Source of the DNA: Gemmata palustris
GTDB taxonomy: Bacteria > Planctomycetota > Planctomycetia > Gemmatales > Gemmataceae
Length of the DNA stretch: 64,000 bases
Assembly (NCBI RefSeq): GCF_017939745.1
Contig: NZ_JAGKQQ010000001.1
Coordinates: 1,922,001-1,986,000 of the forward strand
Direction of reading: 5' to 3'
Made by a program: the position numbers and the translations under genes. Under the pieces are notes generated by a model. That model made no database searches. It saw only the letters and a program-made list of their open reading frames with translations, and had not been told where the DNA came from. Below are positions 35,001-43,068 of the stretch, piece by piece (position 1 is the first letter of the stretch; every line of letters begins with the position of its first letter).

Positions 35001-36262
35001 TACCCGAAGCAGGCCAGGAACGCGGTGCCGGACACTTGCAACGGCAGCCCGCCGTGTGCGACGGCCACTTCCGCGCACGCCGTCTGGAACGCGGTCACCT
35101 GTTCCATCGGGTCTTCGTCGTTCTCTCCCGCCTCCCACAAACACTGGAGGATCGTGACCTGCCGCCACTCGGCCCGTGCGCCGCGTGCTACGGCCGGGGG
35201 TACCGGTTTCGGCGCGGGAACCACTGCCGGAGCCGGCTTCGGCACCGACACGACCGGCACCGGAATCGCAGGGAGCGCGGGCAGGAGCCCGACCGCCCGG
35301 CGGAGCGCGTCGGTGAAGTCGGCGGCCGTCGTGTAGCGGTCGCCCGGGAGCTTCGCCATCCCCTTCAGACAGACGCGCTCCAGTTCCGGCGACACGTCGG
35401 GCCGGAGCTGGCGCAGCGGTTGGGGCTCGTCTTCCCGCACCTGGCGCATGACGTCGCTCCGGGTGCGCCCGCGAAACGGCGACCGCCCGCAGAGCATCGC
35501 GTAGAGGGTCGCGGCCAATCCGTAAACGTCGGTGCGACCGTCGGGCCGGTGCCCGCGCCCCCCGGCCTGTTCCGGCGACATGAACGACGGCGTACCGGCC
35601 ACGACCCCGAGTTCGTTCTCCGTGTCCAGGTCCGAGAGCGCCAGCCCGAAGTCGATCAGCACCGGGCGCCGGTCCTCCGCGAACACAATGTTCGACGGCT
35701 TCACGTCGCGGTGAACGATGCTCCGCGCGTGGGCGTGAGCCAGTGCGTCCCCGACCGCGGCAGCGATCCCAACCGCCTCGGCGGGCGCCGGCCGGTACTC
35801 GTCGAGCCAGTGAGAAAGGCTCGGTCCCGCGAGCAGTTCGGACACGACGAAGCAGCACCGCCCGGCGACCGCGACGTCGTACACCGTGACGATCCCGGCG
35901 TGCCGGAGCTGTGCGAGCGCGCGGGCCTCGCGGAGGAGCCGGTCCGTGTCGGCCGTCACGCTCCACGACACCTTCAGCGCGACCTGGCGATTCAGGCGCC
36001 GGTCGCGCGCGTGGTAGACGGTCCCGAACCCGCCGTGCCCGAGTTGTGTACCGACTTCGTAGCGGTCGCCGAACGCGGCTTCTAACTCCGCGGAAGCCGC
36101 GGACACAGCGGCCGACGGGTCCGGCACGCTACCCGTATGGTTCCCGGTCGGGGCGCCCGTAGGCAGTAAGTGCTCACCGGCCCCCGAAGGCTCCGGATGG
36201 GGAAGGGACGTGGTTCGATCGGCGGTGGCTTCGTCCGGTTTGTGTGGGGGCGGTGGTAGCAC
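32096..36262 (-). CDS. Ser/Thr kinase - degenerate cyclase - AAA ATPase - TPR regulator
   Basis: A 1388-residue protein starting with GTG. Residues 69-325 form an active-looking Hanks kinase (Lys97 in VALKV, HRDVKPSN 184-191, DFG 204-206). Residues about 365-525 resemble a class III nucleotide cyclase, but the metal Asp positions are lost (VTILQCLWEAG and VSGTAFLACFGYP), so it should be catalytically dead. An AAA/STAND-type ATPase follows (LVGRDREVELL, Walker A ADPGLGKSR at 570-578, FVVEDMHWVDPS). The last 450 residues are TPR-like helices. This layout is known from large bacterial signal integrators. Its stop overlaps the start of the catalase-like gene. Confidence 0.9.
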   Translation of the reverse strand: MLPPPPHKPDEATADRTTSLPHPEPSGAGEHLLPTGAPTGNHTGSVPDPSAAVSAASAELEAAFGDRYEVGTQLGHGGFGTVYHARDRRLNRQVALKVSWSVTADTDRLLREARALAQLRHAGIVTVYDVAVAGRCCFVVSELLAGPSLSHWLDEYRPAPAEAVGIAAAVGDALAHAHARSIVHRDVKPSNIVFAEDRRPVLIDFGLALSDLDTENELGVVAGTPSFMSPEQAGGRGHRPDGRTDVYGLAATLYAMLCGRSPFRGRTRSDVMRQVREDEPQPLRQLRPDVSPELERVCLKGMAKLPGDRYTTAADFTDALRRAVGLLPALPAIPVPVVSVPKPAPAVVPAPKPVPPAVARGARAEWRQVTILQCLWEAGENDEDPMEQVTAFQTACAEVAVAHGGLPLQVSGTAFLACFGYPVAREDAPRQAVRAALALSERCAAVAVGTGPAVVTEHPPAPPVVVGDVVTVASALLSQGTASGVTVSHATFQLVDGFFDCEPFGAVRPRGLPQVPVFVVRAERTARNRVDATDPARLTPLVGRDREVELLKERWELTAEGVQNVILLVADPGLGKSRLVRVLRDHVVQEVDAPAFESTRSASVGGAVIEWFCSPYHQGSPFYPVIEYFDRAYRLSREPDAAERLDLLLARLREEGVHDAEDQALLAAVLSVPTGDRLPLLALTPERQREKTQDAVLNWLIARAAFTPLLFVVEDMHWVDPSTEALLAQFVERGGEARVLAVFTFRPEYDPPWKGKAVQTVVALNRLTRGQIAEMIRAQTGDRAIPQTVADQIAERTDGVPLFVEEFTRLLVERGAPADEVGADIPTTLRDLLLARLDRMASDKAVVQLGAVIGRTFAHAVIRAASELDEQALRVELDKLVGAGLLFSKGSLPRTTYTFKHALIQDAAYQSMVKKRRQQFHKAVAEKLEERFPEVAQTQPELLARHFTEAGEADRAIDYWLRAGRRARAAFANAEAIAHLRRGLGVLATQPESPDRNARELQFQVPLAVALMTARGYAHPDLESVHARARELCERLGPSAPLFHVIWGNWALRLIRDELDEANRLAGELCELADRRADRGMRVEADFAVTITSLFRGEFARCRAAAARCRELEDAGAALAHSAHTGQNVGMAYRCYAGLSAWYLGFPDEAAARMREAVEFARGLGHPFSHAYALHHAGWLAYLLRDGEGGIRYGNECVAVSEEQGFAFWKALGIISRGTGHMVADRPDQALAQVSAGLTLYHTTSSRKSLSEYHGFLAEIHLRSGRPEVARTEIEAGLAACERTNNRVYEAELHRLAGEVALATAPPDPTAAEAAFLRCLGVSQRQGARSWELRGATSLARLWRRVGRAAEARALLAAVYSHFTEGLSTPDLRDARAVLDELNTAVPT

Positions 36263-36409
36263 GGGGCGTCACTCTGGTCCGCCCCGCGGCGGGATTGTGT
36301 TTGGTGTGCAAGTGCTAGTTTATTGTGTGAGAGTAACTGGAGCGAAGGCGGCTGTCTAGGACCATTCACAAGTGATTTCAGCGAATCTGGCGCGACCTGG
36401 GTTAACAGA

Positions 36410-36437
36410 TTGTGTCAACCGAAAGGTCGGTTACACT
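36410..36437 (+). promoter_or_regulatory. candidate promoter with palindromic spacer for the hydrolase gene
   Basis: TTGTGT (36410-36415) and TACACT (36432-36437) are 16 bases apart and resemble -35 and -10 boxes. The spacer carries an inverted repeat AACCG-N6-CGGTT (36417-36421 and 36428-36432), a possible operator. It lies in the 239-base region shared by the divergent kinase and hydrolase genes. Confidence 0.3.
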
Positions 36438-36501
36438 CTACCAGCATTCCGGCTGTTTTTTATTCCACAATCGTGGTTCCACACGGACCCGAGGGGAAAC
36501 T

Positions 36502-37842
36502 ATGCCCCGATTCGCCCCGACCGATCGACGGGCCGCCTACGACCTCGTCTGTTTCGATTCCGGCGGAAGCGAGCGCACCGACGATCCGAACGGCCTCATG
36601 TCCGATCTGGTCCTCCGCACCCTCGCGCCGGACGACTCCGGGGTCACGGACGTGTTCGTTCTCAGCCACGGGTGGATGGGAGACGTCCCGTCCGCCCGGG
36701 CACAGTACGACAAGTGGGTCGAGGCGATGACCGCCTGCACCGCGGACGTCGCGCGCATGAACCAGGCGCGCCCGGGCTTCAAGCCGCACGTGATCGGCAT
36801 TCACTGGCCGAGCATGCCGTGGGGCGACGAGTCGTTCGGCGAGGGGGGATCGTTCACGGTCCCGATCGACGGCGCCCCCGCGGACGACCCGGTTCAGGCG
36901 ATGGTCGACGATTACGCGGCGCGCATCGCCGACACGCCCGCGGCGCGCGACGCGATCCGGCGCATCGTCGTTGGCGCGATGGACGACGTGGAGCCGGAGG
37001 CGCTGCCACCGGACGTGTTCGCGGCGTACCGGCAGTTGAACCTCGAAGCCGACCTCGGCATCGGCGGGGTCGGCGCGGGTCCGGGCGGCGACCGCTCCGG
37101 GTTCGACCCGGAGGGCGTGTACCAGTCGCTCCGCGAGGACGCGCCGAGCTTCGGCCTCTTTAGTGGCGGGGGGATCTTCGGCGTGCTGCGGACGCTCTCG
37201 TTCTGGCGCATGAAGGACCGCGCGCGGTGGTTCGGCGAATCGGTCGGCTCGAGGTTCCTCGCGCGGATGATGCAGGCGGCCCCGCGGAACCTGCGGTTCC
37301 ACCTGATGGGGCACAGTTTCGGGTGCATCGTGATGTCCGCGGCGCTCGCGGGGCCGAAGGGCCGCGGCCGCGTGGCGCGCCCGGTGGACTCGCTCGCGCT
37401 GGTCCAGGGCGCGCTGTCGATCTGGTCGTACTGCGACGACATCCCCGCGACGCCGGGTCAACCGGGCTACTTCAACAAAGTGTTTTCCGACAAGCGCGTG
37501 CGCGGGCCGATCATCTCGACGCGGTCGGTGTTCGACACGGCGACCGGGAGGTGGTACCCGCTGGGCGCGGGGGTGGCGGGCCAGGTGGCGTTCGCGGCGC
37601 CGGGCGAGTTGCCGAAGTACGGAGCGGTGGGTTCGCACGGCATCCAGGGGCCGGGCACGAACGCGACCGACCTCGCGCTGCTCCCGGCAACGACCGACTA
37701 CAACTTCGTGCCGGGCGCGGCGTACAACCTGGAGTGCAGCGAGGTGATCCGCGAGGGGAGCGGGCGCGGCGGCGCGCACAACGACATCTGTCGCCCCGAG
37801 GTGGCGCACGCGGTGTGGCAGGCGGCGCTGACCGCGGGGTGA
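36502..37842 (+). CDS. alpha/beta-hydrolase (lipase/esterase-like)
   Basis: A 446-residue protein without signal peptide. It starts with the strand-turn VFVLSHGWMGD (oxyanion hole region), has the nucleophile elbow HLMGHSFGCIV with Ser272, and a likely catalytic His in RGGAHNDIC (His426), arranged as in alpha/beta-hydrolases. About 130 residues between the first strand and the elbow form a cap-like insertion. Substrate unknown; a role in releasing fatty acids from membrane lipids is possible given the lipoxygenase nearby, but that is inference. GAGGGGAAA precedes the ATG at 36502. It converges with the CHAT-STAND gene, leaving 12 bases between stops. Confidence 0.8.
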   Translation: MPRFAPTDRRAAYDLVCFDSGGSERTDDPNGLMSDLVLRTLAPDDSGVTDVFVLSHGWMGDVPSARAQYDKWVEAMTACTADVARMNQARPGFKPHVIGIHWPSMPWGDESFGEGGSFTVPIDGAPADDPVQAMVDDYAARIADTPAARDAIRRIVVGAMDDVEPEALPPDVFAAYRQLNLEADLGIGGVGAGPGGDRSGFDPEGVYQSLREDAPSFGLFSGGGIFGVLRTLSFWRMKDRARWFGESVGSRFLARMMQAAPRNLRFHLMGHSFGCIVMSAALAGPKGRGRVARPVDSLALVQGALSIWSYCDDIPATPGQPGYFNKVFSDKRVRGPIISTRSVFDTATGRWYPLGAGVAGQVAFAAPGELPKYGAVGSHGIQGPGTNATDLALLPATTDYNFVPGAAYNLECSEVIREGSGRGGAHNDICRPEVAHAVWQAALTAG

Positions 37843-37854
37843 CCGCCGGACCGG

Positions 37855-40800
37855 TCATCTTTCGGGAGTGGCACGCCCCACCAGCGGCCCACCGAGCGCG
37901 TCGAGCCGCCGGTACCGCTTGTGCCATTCCTCGGCCGTGAGCAGGTCGGAGGCTCCGGTGAGTCCGATCTGGAGCCCCGTCATGACTTCGACCCAGAGCT
38001 TGACCCTTTCGACCTCGTCGGGCACCGGCTCCACCGTGGCCCAGCACCGCGCGCGCCGGTCCCAGCTCCCGGTCAGAATCCACTTACCGTCCTGGCTGTA
38101 CACCACCTCACTCACCCCCTCGCCGTGGAACAGCGGGGGCGAGATCGGTTTGCCGGTTTCCGCGTCCCAGGCTCGTGCGGTGCGGTCGTAGCTCGCGGTG
38201 AGCACGCGCGAGCCATCAGCACTGGCCGTCACCCCCCACACCTGAGCCGAGTGCAGCAGCGCGGTCTCGCGGACCGACCGGCCGGGGATGTCCCACATCT
38301 GCACCATGTTAAAGTTGGTGCCAGAGAGCACCAGCCGCCCGTTCGGGCTGAACCGGGACAGTTGCACGCCGACGGGGTTATGGAGCACGTGTTCCTCGCG
38401 TGCGGTCGCCGCGTCCCAGACGCCGCGGACACGGGAACTCTGAGTCAGGAGCCGGGTTCCGTCCGGGCAGAAGCTCACCGCACGGATCTTGTCGGTTCCG
38501 CCCCGGATCGTGTGGGCGATCGGGTGCCCCACCGCCTCCCCGGTGTCCGAGCGCCAGAGGAGCACCTGACCGGGCTCGTTGATCGTCGCCACGACCGAAC
38601 GGTCGGGGCTGAATGCCACGCGCACGACCCGCAGCATGGTCGTCTCGTCGTCGTTGTGCGCCGCGTCGGGACCGACCCCGCCCGGGACGACGAACGGCGC
38701 CCCGGCCTGTTTGGTGAGCAGGTTCTTCACCCGGTAAGTCAGATCGGGGAGCCGCACGAGGGCGGTGGCCCCGTCGTCGGCCACTCCGACGAGCGCTTCC
38801 CCGGCGACCGGAACAACCGGGCGCGCGGTCGCCGCGTCCCAAACAAACTGGTTAAAGTGCTGGTCCTGGGCGATCACTCGTTCGCCGTCGGAACTGATCC
38901 GAACCTGGGTGAGCGGGTGGGAGTTCTCTTTTTTCCGGGGCGGCGTGAACTGGTGCTTCCATTTATCGGGCGCGTCGGTGTTCCAGAGGTACGCCGACCC
39001 GTTACGGCACCCAGTCGCCAGGGTCTTGTCGCTCGGCCCGAACGCTACCGAAAGCACCGCGTCGGTGTGAACGAACTCGCGCTGCGCTTTCTGCGTGAGC
39101 GGGCGCCGCCAGAGCCGCATGGTGCCGTCGCGGTTGAACGTGAATACGCTCCGATCCTTACGGAACCCCGCCCCGACCACAAGCCCCTGTGGTGACAGGC
39201 GCTCGCTCGTCACGGGGTTCGAGAGGTCGTGAGAGGGTTCTTGCCCATGCGAGAACTCGGCGTCATCAGTCGGAGCGCGCGAAGAATCCGGGAAGTGCAA
39301 AAGCTCGACGTCACCGGACGAGCGGGACATGAACATCGTGCCCGGCTCCTCGGGGTCGAAGGCGGTCCAGTTGGCCGGCTCGTGGTCCTTCTGACTGTTG
39401 GTGAGAATTTTTTTCTCGTGCCGGTCGTAGATCGCGACTGCGAACCCGCCGACCGCGAGGTACCGCCCGCCGGGGTCGGGGCTGACGCCGACGGAGGTCA
39501 CCGGATTTTTCATCGTGCGCGACCAGGCGAGTTCCCGCGTGGACAGGTTCAAGAACCGTGCGACCCCGGCCGCGCGCCGCTCGGCCCCAACGCGGGCCAC
39601 GGCCGCCACGTCCGGGAGCAGCGGGCGGTTCGGGCGCCGGGAGCAGCCGGTCAGCAGCATCCCGCCGTCGGGAGTAAACGCCAGATCGTGGACCGGCCCC
39701 TCGTGCTTGTACGGTTGCCCCAGCGCCTCCCCCGTTGTCACGCTCCAGAGCCGGGCCTCTCCGTGGGCCATCCCGAGGGCAAGGGCTTGTCGGTCGGGCC
39801 TGATAGCGGCGATCAGGATCTCGCCCTGGGCCGGCACACCGGGGGCGGTTGCCGTTTCAAACACGCGCCCCACCGGGGCACCCGTGGTGCCGTTCCAGAG
39901 CCGGGCGGTGTGTGACCCGTAGGTGAGCACGACCCACTCGTTCCCGGCCCGCATGACCTCGCCCCATACCGCGTTCCGCTCGCCCGGTTTCATGGGCGGC
40001 CCGAGTGGGTGGCCCGTGTCCGCGTCGAACAGTTGGGCCGTTCCCGGGGCGACGGCGATCAGGACCGCCTGTCCGTCGGGGCTGGCCGCGATGCCCGGAC
40101 CGGGGAACTGTCGCGCCCCGTCCAGGCACATCAGGTACCAGGCCCACGCGGACAGGTTGGTGCGAATGACCCGGCGCAGGGCTTCGGCCTCCGGCGGGCA
40201 GGTTTCGAGGCTCTTGGCGATGCTGAGCATACCGATCCGGGGCCGGCCGCGCTCGCACAGATCTATACCGCGGTCTAGAAGTAGGGCGGCGGACCGCTCC
40301 TGTACCCGTCGCTCCTCGCGCTCGGCTTTCTCCTTCTCGCGCTTGGCCTTCTCCTCTTCGCGCTCGGCCTTCTCTTTTTCCGCCTCGGCTCGGGCCGCGT
40401 TCTTGTTCGCTTTGGACTCGTTGGTCTGGGCCAGTGATGCCTGCCCGTCGGCGTAGAACGCCAGGGCGCACGCCGACAGCGTGAGTGCCACCAGCACCGC
40501 CGTTACCAGTTGCCGGCGGCGCTGGTGGCGCGTGAGCATGTCGCGCATCGCCCGTGCGAACTCCTGCTGCACGGGCACGAGCCGCGGGTTACTGGTGCTG
40601 ATCCACGCGAGGTAGTTCCGGGCCACGTCGGTACCGGGCAGCGCATACCGGCTCTGGGCCGGGGTGCCCGCGAAGCCCACCTCCCACTTCTCCGCGGCCG
40701 TGCGGAACTCCTCGCGCATCGCCCGGCCCTGCGGGTCTTCGGCCAGCCACCCGCGGAGCCGGTCCCAGTTGTGAATCAGCGCCTCGTGCGACAGATCGAC

Positions 40801-43002
40801 GAGCGATTTCGACATGTCCTCCGGGTCGGTGCGGATCGTCAGCAGCCGCTCGCCCACGAGGAAATCGATCACCGCCCGCGCCGCCTCCGGGGCGCCTGTT
40901 TCCGCCTGGAGCCCCTCGCGCGAGCGCGGCTGGCGCGTGCCCTGCGCGCTGACGAGTGCGGTGACGATCTGCTCCACGAGGTGGCGCCCCCCGGCCCCGA
41001 ACTCGGGCGCGGTGGCGCTCGCCTGGAACACCGCCTCCGCGTGCTGCGCGATCGCCCGGCCCATCCCGCCGATCTCGTCGAATTCCGCGTGCGTGAACTC
41101 CGTCACGCCCTTCTCGACCGCCTTCAGCCACAACCGCTCGAGCGCGAATTGCAACAGCGGGAGCGGCGCCCCGCCCTTGTTGCGGTCGAGCAACGGGTCG
41201 GCGAGGATGCGATCGAGCAGCCCGACCGCGTGCGCCGGGTTGCCGTCGGCGAGCGGCCCTTGAAACGTGTACCCGCAGTGCTCGGCCGGTCCCGCAACGA
41301 TGCCGCGCAGGTCGTCCGCGCCGGGCGGCCGGAGCACCCAGGGCCGCTGAATGCGCGGGCCGAGTTCCGGCGCGGACGCGGACTGCCCCAGGAACTCACT
41401 CCGCATTCCGATGACGAGCCGGAACCGGTCGCGCTGCTGATCGACGGCCTGTGCGAGTACCTCGTTCATCATCCGCACTTCGTTCACGTCACGCGCGAGC
41501 GTAAACACTTCCTCGAACTGGTCGAACACCACGATCAACGGCTGTGCGTCCGCTCGCAGTGCGGCCCGCAGCGCGGACGGCGTGGGTTCCCCGGTGGTAC
41601 CTGTAAGCGCTGACAGGAGCGCTTGCGCGGGGCGGTACCCCGGACGGAGCGAGACGATGCGCCACTTGTCCGAGCCGGCCAGCCCGTCGCGCCGGATCGC
41701 GTGAACCAGCCCCGCTTGCAGCAGCGACGTTTTGCCACTGCCCGAGTCGCCGACCACCCCGAGGACCGGCTCGGTGCGCAAAATCTGAAGCAGCTCCGCG
41801 ACCTCGACTTTGCGGCCGAAGAACAGGTCGGCGTCCTGTTCACCGAAACTCGAAAGGCCGCGGTACGGGCTGACGAACTGGAACGCGGCCCGCTGCTGCG
41901 TGCCACCGAGCGCGCCGGGGCGCGCCCACAGTTCGAGGAACGCCCAACACCAGTCGGTTTCCGGGCGCTCCGCGGTGAGTGCTTCCTCGGGCGGTTTGCC
42001 CGCCGCGAGTTGACGGTAGAACCCGACGGCCGCGTCCGTGCTGTGCTCGGCGTCGAGCGGGAACGTGGACGCGACCACCGCCGCCATGTTCCCGCTGCGC
42101 GGGTTGAGCAACTGCTGGGCGACCCCGCCGAAGCCCCCGCGCCCGGCCGTCTGACCGGCCTTACACACTTGCAGGAACGCCAGTGGCGTTTGGCCCGCGC
42201 CGCACCACTCGCCGAGTTCGCTCGCGGTCGTTTCGGCCGGTGCGCCGTCGTCCGTGCAAAGCAGCACCCCTGCCCCGTGCCCGTGGGCGAGCAGGTGGAA
42301 CACGTCGAACTCGCCCGCGAGTGCCTGGCGGAGTGCGCTGCGAGTGGTCTTCGTGTACGGGGCGAACACCGCGGGATCAGCGGTTTCCGGATTCGGGGCG
42401 ATTGCGGCAAGTGGTTTCGGGCCGCTCGGACCGCAAACGACGAGGTCGATTTCCTTGTGAACCGCCGCTGCGAACTTTTGCAACCGGAGGGGCGCATCGA
42501 ACGGCGGAACGTCCGCGCTCCTCGGCTCCGCGACCGCGATCACGACCCGGAGCCGCCCGCGGAGCTTCAGCGTGCGCGGCGAGCACCGGCGCAGGATGCG
42601 AACGAACTCGACCGGGCGCTTCTTCCCGCGAAACAGGAACCAGTCGTCGTGCGGCTCGCAGAGCAGACCATAAGGGAGATCGCGAACGGCTTCGGTCGTG
42701 GCGTCGATGAGCAGGCGGATCGACTGGCCCTTGCGGTCAGCCCGGGCGAGCACCTCGGCCCACTTCTTCGCGTTCTCCGGTTGGCCGAGTAGCGCCGCGA
42801 ACAGATCCTTTCCGAGCTGCCGGGCCGCGTCCGGCGGGAGGTCCGCTCCCTGCGCGAGATACGGCACCCACTCGGCGATGCTCGGCGGCAGTTCGGTGAG
42901 CACGTCGCCCTCGGTGTCGCCGAGGTCTTCGGTAAAAAGTTCGGCGCGGAACTGCTCACCGTACTGCGAAACCGCGAGCCGGACGTGGTAGGGCGCAGGC
43001 AT
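37855..43002 (-). CDS. CHAT caspase-fold protease - STAND NTPase - TM - WD40 protein
   Basis: A 1715-residue protein. The N-terminal CHAT domain has the His in FHLLAHGHG (His240) and the Cys in FLQVCKAGQ (Cys280), a caspase-like dyad. A STAND-type NTPase follows, opening with SPYRGLSSFGEQDADLFFGR, with Walker A GDSGSGKTS (418-426) and Walker B LIVVFDQFEE (489-498), then a winged-helix-like region. A single membrane segment near 826-850 (LVTAVLVALTLSACALAFYA) leads into a charged Lys/Glu coiled coil (about 855-900) and a WD40 beta-propeller (about 960-1660). This is a classic sensor-switch-protease layout from bacterial conflict and programmed-death-like systems. The repeats would bind the trigger and the NTPase would unleash the protease. 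Confidence 0.92.
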   Translation of the reverse strand: MPAPYHVRLAVSQYGEQFRAELFTEDLGDTEGDVLTELPPSIAEWVPYLAQGADLPPDAARQLGKDLFAALLGQPENAKKWAEVLARADRKGQSIRLLIDATTEAVRDLPYGLLCEPHDDWFLFRGKKRPVEFVRILRRCSPRTLKLRGRLRVVIAVAEPRSADVPPFDAPLRLQKFAAAVHKEIDLVVCGPSGPKPLAAIAPNPETADPAVFAPYTKTTRSALRQALAGEFDVFHLLAHGHGAGVLLCTDDGAPAETTASELGEWCGAGQTPLAFLQVCKAGQTAGRGGFGGVAQQLLNPRSGNMAAVVASTFPLDAEHSTDAAVGFYRQLAAGKPPEEALTAERPETDWCWAFLELWARPGALGGTQQRAAFQFVSPYRGLSSFGEQDADLFFGRKVEVAELLQILRTEPVLGVVGDSGSGKTSLLQAGLVHAIRRDGLAGSDKWRIVSLRPGYRPAQALLSALTGTTGEPTPSALRAALRADAQPLIVVFDQFEEVFTLARDVNEVRMMNEVLAQAVDQQRDRFRLVIGMRSEFLGQSASAPELGPRIQRPWVLRPPGADDLRGIVAGPAEHCGYTFQGPLADGNPAHAVGLLDRILADPLLDRNKGGAPLPLLQFALERLWLKAVEKGVTEFTHAEFDEIGGMGRAIAQHAEAVFQASATAPEFGAGGRHLVEQIVTALVSAQGTRQPRSREGLQAETGAPEAARAVIDFLVGERLLTIRTDPEDMSKSLVDLSHEALIHNWDRLRGWLAEDPQGRAMREEFRTAAEKWEVGFAGTPAQSRYALPGTDVARNYLAWISTSNPRLVPVQQEFARAMRDMLTRHQRRRQLVTAVLVALTLSACALAFYADGQASLAQTNESKANKNAARAEAEKEKAEREEEKAKREKEKAEREERRVQERSAALLLDRGIDLCERGRPRIGMLSIAKSLETCPPEAEALRRVIRTNLSAWAWYLMCLDGARQFPGPGIAASPDGQAVLIAVAPGTAQLFDADTGHPLGPPMKPGERNAVWGEVMRAGNEWVVLTYGSHTARLWNGTTGAPVGRVFETATAPGVPAQGEILIAAIRPDRQALALGMAHGEARLWSVTTGEALGQPYKHEGPVHDLAFTPDGGMLLTGCSRRPNRPLLPDVAAVARVGAERRAAGVARFLNLSTRELAWSRTMKNPVTSVGVSPDPGGRYLAVGGFAVAIYDRHEKKILTNSQKDHEPANWTAFDPEEPGTMFMSRSSGDVELLHFPDSSRAPTDDAEFSHGQEPSHDLSNPVTSERLSPQGLVVGAGFRKDRSVFTFNRDGTMRLWRRPLTQKAQREFVHTDAVLSVAFGPSDKTLATGCRNGSAYLWNTDAPDKWKHQFTPPRKKENSHPLTQVRISSDGERVIAQDQHFNQFVWDAATARPVVPVAGEALVGVADDGATALVRLPDLTYRVKNLLTKQAGAPFVVPGGVGPDAAHNDDETTMLRVVRVAFSPDRSVVATINEPGQVLLWRSDTGEAVGHPIAHTIRGGTDKIRAVSFCPDGTRLLTQSSRVRGVWDAATAREEHVLHNPVGVQLSRFSPNGRLVLSGTNFNMVQMWDIPGRSVRETALLHSAQVWGVTASADGSRVLTASYDRTARAWDAETGKPISPPLFHGEGVSEVVYSQDGKWILTGSWDRRARCWATVEPVPDEVERVKLWVEVMTGLQIGLTGASDLLTAEEWHKRYRRLDALGGPLVGRATPER

Positions 43003-43068
43003 AAGTGACCGGGTTCCGGGGACGGGAGTCGGCGCCCCGGTCGCGCGGCGCTCCGCGCGAAGGACACG

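Noticed and set aside
36460-37809. 449-codon minus-strand frame
   Set aside because: It mirrors the alpha/beta hydrolase; the translation is Arg/His-rich without motifs.
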